NCBI GenBank assembly: GCA_013423325.1
Contig: BLJB01000757.1
Span: forward strand, 1 to 22,891
Direction of reading: 5' to 3'
Length of the DNA stretch: 22,891 nucleotides
Source of the DNA: Usnea hakonensis
Lineage: Eukaryota > Ascomycota > Lecanoromycetes > Lecanorales > Parmeliaceae
This document shows, one piece after another, positions 11,391 through 20,874 of this stretch (positions within the stretch are counted from its first letter, which is position 1; each line of letters begins with the position of its first letter). A program made the position numbers and the translations under genes. A model generated the notes under the pieces. The model saw only the letters and a list, made by a program, of their open reading frames with translations, searched no databases and had not been told where the DNA came from.

Positions 11391-11445
11391 TCTAGTATAG
11401 TAGATAGGTCGTCTAGTATAGTAGATAAGGCGTCTAGTATAGTAC
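11391..11445. repeat. 21-bp tandem repeat, 2.6 copies
   Basis: Units at 11391-11411 and 11412-11432 begin TCTAGTATAGTAGATA and differ at a couple of positions. A partial third unit follows at 11433-11445. The 21-base period equals seven codons, so it may lie in coding or leader sequence of G2. Confidence 0.7.
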
Positions 11446-11752
11446 TACTACTATTAATAACTAGGAAGTTCGATATAGATATAGTAATTATAGTAATTAT
11501 AGCGGAGGCGGAAGGCGGATCTCTATACTAAGATCCTAAAATAGGAATTAGTAGTAGAAATAAGCAATTTCTATCGTAACTAGTAGAGGACTTAAAACGA
11601 TAGTAAGCGACTAATTAATAGTAGTAGCTTACTATAGTAAGTATTACTACTAACTATAATAGTAGTTACAAATTAGTAGTATAGTAAATAGTAGTAATAA
11701 TACAAGTAGTTATATTGTACTATAAGTAAATATAAAGATATAGAGTAAATTA
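11446..11752. other. G2 leader/LTR-proximal stretch without a recognisable gene
   Basis: AT-rich, RIP-mutated sequence with many TAGTAG/TAGTAA runs. I see no gene here. By position it should hold the start of G2 gag, its leader or part of its 5' LTR. Confidence 0.4.
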
Positions 11753-11835
11753 TAGCCCGAAGGCCAAGATCACCCCAAGTCAGATCTGGAAGCTAGCCCT
11801 ATATGGACTAGTCTAATCCGGACCTTCCAGTATCG
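11753..11835 (-). repeat. RIP-free block, probable outer end of the G2 5' LTR
   Basis: About 80 bp with normal CA/TG content and higher GC, bordered by heavily mutated DNA on both sides. It carries an interrupted inverted repeat (CTGGAAG ... CTTCCAG, 11789-11830). The other LTR ends in this window are also spared by RIP, and this block lies exactly where the minus-strand G2 should begin. I infer an LTR end, but there is no partner copy in the window to prove it. Confidence 0.4.
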
Positions 11836-11946
11836 TAATAATAATAAATACTTACTCTATAAATTAGAAGAATAAGAGATTATATTAATAATACTAGATA
11901 ATTCTAATATTAGATTATATTAATATTCGCGCTATAGAGGAAGAAG
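11836..11946 (+). pseudogene. G3 fragment, RNase H-integrase linker (left of C1)
   Basis: This short plus-strand piece joins in phase to 19406 when C1 and one AGAAG copy are removed. It encodes the low-conservation linker before the integrase zinc domain. All of its stops are TAA/TAG. It is recognised only by continuity with the clear integrase sequence on the other side. Confidence 0.5.
11942..11946. repeat. Target-site duplication of C1, left copy (AGAAG)
   Basis: AGAAG directly precedes the left copia LTR and recurs exactly at 19401-19405. Confidence 0.93.
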
Positions 11947-12091
11947 TGTCAAAATAGGAAGGTTTGCCGAGTCACGTGACTTCGTCACGTGACCTTGGCG
12001 CCTTGGCATTTTGTAAATAGTCTTGCACATTTCTTGTGCTTCCATAATTAATTAACCAAGAAATAAGTGTTCTATATACCTACTTTTAATA
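11947..12091 (+). repeat. C1 5' LTR
   Basis: 145 bp, starting TGTCAAAATAGG and ending CTTTTAATA (CTTTCAACA in the 3' copy), so TG...CA. The first 100 bases or so are unmutated; RIP changes appear toward the internal side. The same 145-bp unit recurs at 19256-19400 and 20730-20874. Confidence 0.95.
11971..11993. promoter_or_regulatory. Doubled GTCACGTGAC palindrome in the copia LTR
   Basis: Two perfect 10-bp palindromes GTCACGTGAC separated by TTC. Each contains CACGTG, the E-box core bound by bHLH/bZIP-type fungal regulators (general knowledge). The arrangement is identical in all three LTR copies (19280-19302 and 20754-20776), although CA and TG are RIP targets. It is a plausible upstream activating site; regulation is not demonstrated. 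Confidence 0.6.
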
Positions 12092-12103
12092 GGTTATAAG
12101 CCC
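12092..12103 (+). other. C1 primer-binding site, matching the tRNA-iMet anticodon arm
   Basis: Directly after the LTR the sequence reads GGTTATAAGCCC. Reversing one TG-to-TA RIP change gives the complement of GGGCUCAUAACC, the anticodon stem-loop of initiator tRNA-Met, with the CAU anticodon inside. Drosophila copia also primes from an internal (half-molecule) site of tRNA-iMet (established knowledge). C2 has the same site at 20875-20886 with one further change. Confidence 0.75.
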
Positions 12104-12320
12104 GGATTATAGGGTATTATTTTAGTAATCCTTTCGCTTTATATTATACCTACTAGCTTATAATAAGAGTTCTAGAAAGGGCTAAATAAATTACTAGCTA
12201 TACTATCTATTAGTCGGGATATCCCTAAATATAAAAATTAATACTATACTAGGAATAGCCTACTAGGCTATAGAAAGGATATGGGGATCGGTTTAACCCT
12301 AAAAATACGCAAATTACGCT

Positions 12321-13826
12321 ATGATCTTTAGCTTAGCCGCGACCGGGTCGCGCGCTAGTGTTGGCTAATAATCATCTACTAAAAGATGCTATTCCGCCTA
12401 TAGATCACGCTAATCAGATATCGCTATAACTCTATAGAGTTTTCTTAGACTACCTAAACTATATAGACTATACTCGCTTACTCTATACTACTATTATAAG
12501 GTTTAAGAGTATCTAAAACTATATCTACTCTACCTATTTTCGATATTATTAAGTTACTAAGCGGTCTAATTAAACTGAATAGCTATTATATACTCCTAAG
12601 ACTCTAGATAATCGATTACGAGAGTGAGAAGTTAGTTTTATTTTACTAGTTATTCTAAATAATCTCTTATAACTATCTATTCCGACGTTTTAAGATAAGT
12701 CGAAGGATACTACTATTATTAAACTACTATCTAAGAGCTGCTTAGATTATTACTATATCTAAAAGGATACTAGGTAGCTAATTATAAACTATTTTTATAT
12801 TACTAGTCCCTCTTTATAATCTCTTTCTAATACTTTTAGATAGTCGAAAGGCGCTATTTAGCTACTAATACTATACTATCTATTTTACTATTAATTTATA
12901 AGTAAGATATAAGATATCTTATAATTATAACTTTTAGTCTAACTACTTACTATACTAAACTGGGTATTAGTAAATCTCTAGCTATTACGCTATAATTACC
13001 GAGTCGCTATCATAATTATCGATCATTAATGGCGAGCGAATTATTAATTATATAATCTCGATAGGCCTCGCCCTTACTTGAATTCCTACTAACTCTATAT
13101 TAGTTATCGCTATTACTTTTAGAAACGGTAGCGCGTAAAGTCGTAAGTAAGGAAGAGCGTTTTAAAAGAGTAAGAGAATAGAATAAGTATATACGGTACT
13201 AAGCGTAACCCCTTTCTAGGGATATACTAATAATAGATAGGGATAGCACCTTCGACTAAGCCTTAGAATTAATATATATACTCTAAACTCTATCCTATAA
13301 AATTAGAAGGTCTATACGTATTATACGTAATCTATTATACCTCTAGACTCTAGTCGATATATATTACCATTCTTCCTATATCCTAACTCCTAAATAGAAA
13401 GCTTAAATTATTATTAATTACGAAGAAGTAGACGGAGTCTATTATATCTCTAAGTAGAATTAGCTATATAAACGTAAATAGTATTAGATCCTTATACGAG
13501 ACTTCCCTCATTACTATCGTAACCTTAATATATACGGTACCGTTAGAAAGGGCGAATCTTATAGACGCGCTACTATCTAACTTCTAAATTAGCTTAGTAA
13601 ACCTATCTAGAAGGCCCTAGAATACGAGTAAGACGTATATCGTCTATCTAAATCTAAAGAGTCTACTCTAACTACTTCTAGATTCTCTACCGAGGAATTA
13701 ATATTTTCCGTATATAGCGATATTAATTTATTTAGGTACGAAGTTAAATTATCCTTATATACCTTATTACTATTAAGCTATAGAAAACGACTCGATAAGA
13801 GTACTAGCCCTACTAAAGATCACTAA
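12321..13826 (+). pseudogene. C1 ORF0: unrecognised ORF of about 500 codons upstream of gag
   Basis: Between the primer site and gag lie about 1.85 kb, which read as a single plus-strand frame from an ATG at 12321 (the frame is open a little further upstream). It runs to about 13826 with no indel, and nearly all its stops are TAA/TAG. Protein-like segments include ETVARKVVSKEERFKRVRE near 13110-13180 and RNLNIYGTVRKGESYRRAT near 13510-13570. The frame differs from gag-pol. C2 carries the same region, so ORF0 belongs to the family and is not a chance insertion. Typical copia elements have only a short leader here. I recognise no domain: no zinc-binding, protease or chromatin-reader motif is visible. 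Possibilities are an accessory protein, an N-terminal Gag extension or a captured host gene. Confidence 0.6.
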
Positions 13827-13954
13827 GCTTAAGAACCTTAAAGGGTACTAGGTATAGAAGCGAAAAATATAGACTTACCTTATTACTATTATATTATAGA
13901 GATATACTACTATACCTTAATTAACCTTTCTAGTAAAAATTATTTAAGTTAATA

Positions 13955-16900
13955 TTTATCGAATTAAGAACGCTAATATTATAAAAAGGAATACTACTCT
14001 AGAAGGTATTATATCTAAATTACTTTAGTTAACTCCTATCCCTAAGCTTAGTAATAATACCTATAATAACCGCCTTAAAAAATAGGAGAGTAAATACTTT
14101 TTAGCCTATAATACTATATTTAGTTATTTAGATATTAATTACTATAATAACTATAAGGGCTATACTACTAATATATACCTCCTTTAGGAAGCTATTAAAG
14201 TCGGTTATAAGCCTAAAGGCTCCGGTACTCTTAATAACCTCTACTGTTAGCTGTTTACTCTTAAGCTCTAGGACTGCGCGAATATCGCTGAGTATACCGG
14301 GAAGTTTAAGGAACTCTATAATAATATTATTAATATATACGAGAGGGTAGGCTTTAATAATAATATCCTTATCTTTCTCTTCTATATAGGTCTTAGGAAG
14401 TAATATAAGGATTACTTCTTAATCTATACCTAAAATTATAAACCTATAGATACTAATGGAGATATAGCCTATAGTCTCGAGTATACGACGTAACGATTTA
14501 TTTAAAGTATAACTAATCTTTCGGCTAGTCGTACCGAATCTACTCTAGAGATAGTAGTAATATAACCGGAGGCGTATATTATAACTACTTTTAGAATCGA
14601 GAAGCTCTAGGACGATATAGTCGAAGGACTAGATACTATCTATATCTAATACTTAATTAAGTTCTATTAGAATTATAAAAAGAACTACTATACTCGTAAC
14701 GAGTATAAGGGTAGGACGAACTAACGTAAGTAGATATTAAGCTATAGTCGGAATAATAATAATAAGCGATAATATAATAATAGGGATCGTAGATACCGTA
14801 ATAGTTATAATTAAAAGAGTAACTATTATAATTATTATAACCGCTATAAGAAGTCTTATAAGCCTTATCGGGATACTAACCCTACTTACTATAATACTAG
14901 TAGTAAAGATAGTTTAGCTTCTAACTCTAGTACTAACTAGGACTATAATAGATATAACTACTATATAGTACTCTCTAAAATAGTACTCCCTAAAGATAAG
15001 AAGCTAGAATCCTATATTGTAGAGGCTATTACTATATCTATAGAACCCGCTGAACTCCCGATACGATAGGTTTTAGACTTGTGCTATTCGGTCTATATAA
15101 CGCCTAACCGTTTAGTCTTTAAGATATATTCCCTTATAACTAGCGATAACTGCCGGCTAATTAAGGGGATTAGAGGATCTCTTAAGCTAGTTAGTAAAGA
15201 TAAAATTAAGATTAAACTTAATATTAGTAGCTAATATTATTTTCTAATTTTTAATAATATTCTCTATATCCCTAGCCTACCTATAAACCTAATTTCTTAA
15301 GGTAAGCTAATATAATTAGGCTACTCGATAAAAATCGTTTCTAGAGAAATCGAGATTAGGATAAGAGGAATTACTATCTAGTTTATTAATAATAATATCT
15401 ATTAGTTTAATATATAGGAAGATAAGCCTAAGCTAGAGCTTACTATATTAGTCCTAGTACTAAAGTAAGCCTCTAAATCTTATTTATCCCCGATATATAA
15501 ATCCCGCTCGGCTATAGTAGCCGCTAACCCGATTAGAGGTCCTATTATCTCCTCTATACCTATTAGAAAGCGTCCCTATAGCTCTTACTATAATTCCGAC
15601 TCTAATATTAGCTCTATATCTAGTTATGATAGTTTAGATTTAGAGTTAGCTTTAGATTTAATTTTAGATTCGGCTTTAAATTTAGATTTAGATTCGAACT
15701 CTAACTCTATAATTTCTAACTATAAGGATAGACCGTAGAAGAGATAAAAGCGTAAGTCTAATCCTAAGATTATAGCTTACTATTATTATTATCTAAAGTA
15801 CTCGGGGGACGTATAATAGCTCGAATATTACGGTATCAACCTATCTAAAGAAGTTATAGATAAGGTACCTTATATATCTTACGCTATTAAGAAGATATAG
15901 TAAGTTAGGTATACTTTTTATATTTACTCTAGTAGATAATATTTAGACCTTATCTATAGCGATCTTAATATAATAGAAGAAACTAAGCTCGGTTTTAAAT
16001 ACTTTATTACCTTTCTCGATAATTATATAAAAGTCTTTAAGATAGAAATCCTCCGCTCTAAAGGTAAGGTATTCGCTATATTTTACTATTACCTTATACG
16101 TAACGAAAGAGGAGATTTCTAGTATAATAGACTATGAACGGACTAGGGTAGTAAGTACTCTAATTACGAGTTTAACTAGTTTCGTAGTAATAGTAGTATT
16201 ATATAGGAGCCTACTATCCTAAGTAACCCTAAATAGAATAGCTCCTCTAAAAGACTTAATTAGGACCTAAAGGGATACGTCTTTATTATAATTAAAGAGA
16301 TAGGTCTCTCTATAGAGTACTAGCCTTAACTAATAATAGTAGCTAGTTACTTATATAATTGTTACTCTACTATAAGCCGTAAGCTAACCCCCTACGAAGC
16401 TAATACTAGCGTATAGTTAAGACTAAAGTATCTTTATTCTATTGGCTCCTATAGCTGGTACCTCGCTCGAAAACCTAGTACTAGCTAGAAAACTAGTTAA
16501 GATCGTACTATTACTAAGAGTCCTATTAGGCTCCTAGGATATAAAGGAGATCGGATCTATTAGATACTACTAGAAGACGGAAGGACTTTTCGTACCTCTT
16601 AAATAATATAGGGGAAGATTTCACCTAAATTCCTTTACGTTAAATAGCTAAAGCCTCCCTTAGTAGGGGAAATATTATCGCCGTTAATAATATTAACTTA
16701 GTCTAGGAAAGGCTTAATATCTATTATTATAAACCTCTAAATTATTACTATAGAAGATAAACTAGTACCTACTTCTACTTCTATCTATACTTCTATCCTT
16801 ATAGCCTCTACTACGCTAGTACTAATACCTACTAGTACCCTACTAATATTAAGTACGGTAAGCTTAGAATTATCTAGACTTAGACCTCTCGCGAATTACT

Positions 16901-18543
16901 TTAAACTATAATATTATGACCTCTTACTAGACCCTTTAGCCTTACTTATATCTATCGTTCGGGAATCCTATAAGCCTAAAAGCTACGACGAGGCCATCTC
17001 GAATAATAACCCCGATAGTAAGGACTAGAAGGCTACTACGGAAGACGAGATTAATTCGCTAATAGAAAATAGGATATAGGAGCTAATAGACTATCTATTA
17101 GATTATAAGCCTTTAAGAGGTAAGTAGGTATTTACCCTAAAGCGAGGCCCTAAAGGAGAAGTTACTCGCTATAAGATATACTAGATAATACTAAGATACT
17201 CTTAGTATAAAGGCTTAGATTATAATAAGATTTTCGCCTCGATTATTAAGCCTATAAGCTATAAGGCCTTATTTACTCTTATAGCGACTCTAGACTAGAA
17301 TCTAGAGTAAATAGATATTAAAACTACCTTCTTATATAGAGTAGTTAAGAAGGTAATCTATATAATATAGCCTATTAAATTTAAGTCGAAGTAATATCCT
17401 AATAAGATCTATAAGCTTAATAAGGCCCTATATAGTCTAAAGTAGTCCCCCCGGGTATAGTATAATACCTTCTCCGACTTTATAAAGGAGTAAGGACTCT
17501 ACCCTATTAATACTAACTATAGTATATTTGCCGATAGCCGTACGGGTACTATCGTGGCTCTCTACGTGAACGACGTGCTTATAACTGGTCCTAATCGTAG
17601 AGATATCTAGCGTGTTAAGGATACTCTTAATACTCGGTTTCGAATAACTAACTTAGGGCCTTATACTTATTATTTAGAGATAATAGTAACTCGAGATAGG
17701 GCTAAAAGAACTATCCGCCTTAGATAGGCTAGATATATTAAACGTATACTCCGCGATAATAGTATATAAGAGGCTAAGCTAGTCTTTACTCCTATAGAGA
17801 CTTTAGCTAAATACGAACTAGTAGAGGATAGTTATTAGGCTACTTATAAAGATAAGACCCGTTACTAATTAGCTATAGAATCTCTTATATATATAATATT
17901 TAGGACTCGATCGGATCTAGCCTTCGCTATCTTAATAGTTAGTTACTACGTATATAACCTAACTAAGAAGTATTAGGGAGTAGTTAAAAGGATCTTTATA
18001 TATCTTAAAGGGACTATTAATATAGAACTAGTCTTTTAGAGTACTTTTTCGAACTTAATTAGTTATATAGATTCTAACTAGATAGATAATATAGCTACCT
18101 ATCGCTCTACTTCCGGCTATATATTTAATATAGAAAGTATAGTAATTAGCTAGTCCTCTAAGCGTTAGGCTACTATTACCCTCTCTATATATAAGGCTAA
18201 GTATATTAGCTAAACGTAAGCTACTAAAGAGGCGATTTAGTTACGAAGCCTACTAATATCTCTATATCCTAGATACGGTAACGGCCTAGAAATAGTTATT
18301 ATCTATAAAGATAACTAGGGGGTAATTATATTATTAAAGAACCCTAGATCTTATAGTTATACTAAGTATATTAATATTATTAACTATTTCTATAGGGAGA
18401 AAGTAGCTAATAAATTAGTAGCCTTTAAATATACTCCTACTAATTGGGATAAATTTAAGGTATTTCGTAAGGCTATTAGCCTAAGACGACTAAATTAACG
18501 ACTAGATAGTCTATAGGAGATATTCGCCCTTTCTAACCTTTAG
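13955..18543 (+). pseudogene. gag-pol: C1 gag-pol polyprotein (Gag, protease, integrase, RT, RNase H)
   Basis: One plus-strand frame throughout. Gag (about 13960-15000) has KPKGSGTLNNLYCQLFTLKL followed by AEYTGKFKELYNNI, the copia-type Gag helix region, and an Asn/Tyr-rich basic C-terminus where a CCHC knuckle has probably lost Cys/His to Tyr. The protease (about 15070-15290) begins VLDLCYSVYITPN, with the usual D-S/T-G altered, and ends IPSLPINLISQGKL. The integrase zinc domain is near 15780-15900; the core has LIYSDL at 15945-15966 and FKYFITFLDNY near 15990-16025, with a second Asp in a TDWGSKYS-like segment (TGA and TAG interrupt it) near 16135-16160. The RT (about 17110-17720) has FASIIKPISYKALF and LYVNDVLITG (YVDD to YVND) near 17560-17590. 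RNase H (about 18040-18450) has YRSTSGYIF and IYKAKYIS. The tail ends in a weak C-terminal segment, so the exact stop is uncertain. Inactive. Confidence 0.93.
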
Positions 18544-19246
18544 CTATTAAGATTAATATATAATTTACCCTTTCTAGACCTCCTTTTTAGATATACTATT
18601 ACTATTATTATCGTCCCCTCTTAGCGCCTTAAATACTAAATTATCTAGGTCTCTTAGTACTAAATTAGTCCTATTAACTAGTCTAGATAATTCGGCTTAT
18701 TAGTCTTATTAACTAGTCTATATTCGGTAGACTTTCCCTTTATATCTTTTCTCTTTACTACTAACTACTAATTAATCCTTTTCTTTTCCTCCCTAGAGTT
18801 AATTCTAACTACTAGTATATAGGGGCCTTTTTAACCCGTATTATATAGGTACTTATAGTACTTATAATACTATCTTAGCCCTAAAATATTACTTTTAGTC
18901 TCGTAGCTATTTACCTAGCTACTATTTAGCTATTATAGCTACTACCGCTACTCGAAATATTCTTTATATAGTATATAGACCCCTATATATATGCTCTAAC
19001 CTCGTTTTACTTAAAATTTAGTATATATTTAATAGATATTAAAAAAGATTTTTAAATAACCGTATTTTTACGAAAAGTAGAAAGTTTATATAGTAATACT
19101 ATTATAGGATTAAGTACCGAGCTATTATATAGCCTAATATTTACTACTATATTATCGTATCACCTCTACTACCCTAATATTACCGTCGTATAGTATGGAG
19201 TTGATAAGGGAGTTAGAATTTGATTTTTGGAAGAAGAAATGCGCTC
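18544..19246 (+). other. C1 3' region between pol and the polypurine tract
   Basis: About 700 bases with no readable gene on either strand. A short direct repeat, TTAGTCYTATTAACTAGTCTA (Y = C or T), occurs twice near 18664 and 18702. RIP is heavy up to about 19195, then stops: 19196-19405 has normal CA/TG content. Confidence 0.6.
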
Positions 19247-19255
19247 GAGTGGGAG
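19247..19255 (+). other. C1 polypurine tract
   Basis: GAGTGGGAG immediately before the 3' LTR, with a further purine run (GGAAGAAGAAA) at about 19229-19239. This is the expected plus-strand primer position. Confidence 0.6.
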
Positions 19256-19400
19256 TATCAAAATAGGAAGGTTTACCGAGTCACGTGACTTCGTCACGTG
19301 ACCTTGGCGCCTTGGCATTTTGTAAATAGTCTTGCACATTTCTTGTGCTTCCATAATCAATCAACTAAGAAACAAGTGTTCCACATACCTACTTTCAACA
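19256..19400 (+). repeat. C1 3' LTR
   Basis: 145 bp, the least mutated of the three copies. It keeps CAATCAACTAAG and TTCCACATACC where the 5' LTR has TAATTAACCAAG and TTCTATATACC, so it best represents the ancestral LTR. It ends CTTTCAACA. Confidence 0.95.
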
Positions 19401-19405
19401 AGAAG
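19401..19405. repeat. Target-site duplication of C1, right copy (AGAAG)
   Basis: Exact copy of 11942-11946. Confidence 0.93.
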
Positions 19406-20729
19406 CGGGTCTATTTAAATATATTTATTAAATAAATAAAGATAATTTTAGGTATTAAAAGTATAAAGATATAATATTAAATAGTAAATAGAGTCCTTTT
19501 TAAAAGAGATCTATTATAAGTTTTAGACTCCCTTTATACCTTAGTACTTAATAAAGTTTATAATTAACCTTTAAATAGTTATTTTAGAATAAGATAAATA
19601 GTAGATCTTCTATAATAATATTACTATTAGTCTAGCTATATAGTAACTATTAGATAATATATTACTAATTATTATAACTATTAATATAGTAAATTATTTT
19701 AAAGTAAAATAAATAAATTATTAGTATTACTACTAATTCTATAAGTCTATTAATAAGATATATTAATAGATTTTATTACTAGTCTTTCTCTTTTAGAAGA
19801 ATTTAATATTATATATACTCTTATTTACTACTTTATTAAAGAGAGATATTATATACTATATTTCTAAAATAATAATAGGACCTTAATTAAGTCCTTAATA
19901 TAGATTTTTTTCTAAAACTTATATTATCTCTATAATCTCCTAAACTCTATTATATTAAATAGAGAACTATAATTTATATTTATCTTATAAAAAAATCTAT
20001 ATAAAAAATTTAAAATCTAAATTAACCTCTCTATTATCTATTATTTAGAAATAGATAAATAAATTAAGAGAGTAAATTAGAATATTAAAAAAGACCTTTA
20101 AACCTTTTATAATTATATATAAAATAATTAGATTAAGTAGGTCCCTATAGTAGAGTTTATTAATAATAATAATATAGTCTTTTTAATTTTATTTATATCT
20201 TTTTTTATAAATAAAGAATTTAACCTTTATATAAGTTTTAATCTTAATATAATTAATTATAAAATTATAAAGAAGAAATTATAAGTTTTAAAAATTAAAA
20301 AGATTATTAAAAAGATAAAAAATATTTTAGAATATAATAAAAAATATTTAGAAGCCTTCTAAATTACGATAGAAAGATAAATAAATAAATATTATAAAAA
20401 AGTCTTATTTAATATTAATAATAAAGTATAATTATCTTTTAAATATATTAATATAACGAGGCCCTATAAAAATCTAGAGGATAAATAATTAGATCTTTAT
20501 AAAATTATCTAGTAAATTAATATCTTTTATTATCTAGATCTCCCTCGTACCTAGTAAATCTATAATATATTTTATTTTAAATATTTATAGAAGTATCTAG
20601 ATAATCCTTTTTCTAGATAGTAAAGATCTCTATTAAAGCCGAAGGTTCTATTAAAGGGTAACGAGTAGGATATTAATAATATATTAAGTTCCCGCTATTA
20701 CTATAGCTATTTATAATATAAGGTTAAAT
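19406..20729 (+). pseudogene. pol: G3 gypsy integrase and start of chromodomain
   Basis: A single plus-strand frame broken only by RIP stops. It opens with RVLFKRDLLQV and a zinc-domain region (HHCC residues turned to Tyr) near 19490-19690. The core follows: DILIDFITSLSLLEEF near 19740-19800, RTLIKSLIQIFF near 19880, a second Asp region SIILNRELQFIF near 19945-19985, and the third-acid region IYYLEIDKQIKRVNQNI near 20030-20085. After it come PIVEFINNNNIVF and the C-terminal domain ITRPYKNLEDKQLDLYK near 20455-20500, then YLDLPRTQQIYNIFYFKYL. The last residues, NEQDINNILSSRY, match the opening of a chromodomain. C2 interrupts it at 20730. RT and RNase H of this element are not present in the window. 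Confidence 0.88.
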
Positions 20730-20874
20730 TGTCAAAATAGGAAGGTTTGCCGAGTCACGTGACTTCGTCACGTGACCTTGGCGCCTTGGTATTTTGTAAA
20801 TAGTCTTATATATTTCTTATACTTCTATAATTAATTAACTAAGAAATAAGTATTCTATATACCTACTTTTAATA
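20730..20874 (+). repeat. C2 5' LTR
   Basis: 145 bp. The outer half (to about 20795) is essentially unmutated and identical in pattern to C1; the inner half is fully RIP-converted (for example TTATATATTTCTTATACTT where C1 has TTGCACATTTCTTGTGCTT). Confidence 0.93.

Larger units (their letters stand above)
11947..19400 (+). mobile_element. C1: complete Ty1/copia element, 7454 bp, RIP-inactivated
   Basis: The element is bounded by 145-bp LTRs and a perfect AGAAG duplication. The order is LTR, primer site, ORF0, gag-protease-integrase-RT-RNase H in one frame, a non-coding 3' part and the LTR. Integrase placed before RT defines Ty1/copia. The gag-pol frame stays in phase for about 4.6 kb with no indel, interrupted only by TAA/TAG. 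It is longer than a compact copia element (about 5 kb) because of ORF0 and roughly 0.7 kb of 3' sequence. Inserted into the integrase region of G3. Confidence 0.95.

Noticed and set aside
11391..11445. Short tandem repeats as a CRISPR array
   Set aside because: Units are contiguous with no spacers, and the setting is a eukaryotic retroelement.
11789..11830. Hairpin-like block as a Helitron 3' end
   Set aside because: There is no CTRR end, no adjacent AT target site signature and no helicase sequence. An LTR end explains it better.
19169..19360. 63-codon minus-strand open frame
   Set aside because: It spans the polypurine tract and most of the C1 3' LTR in antisense. It is open only because this part escaped RIP, and it has no counterpart in the other two LTR copies.
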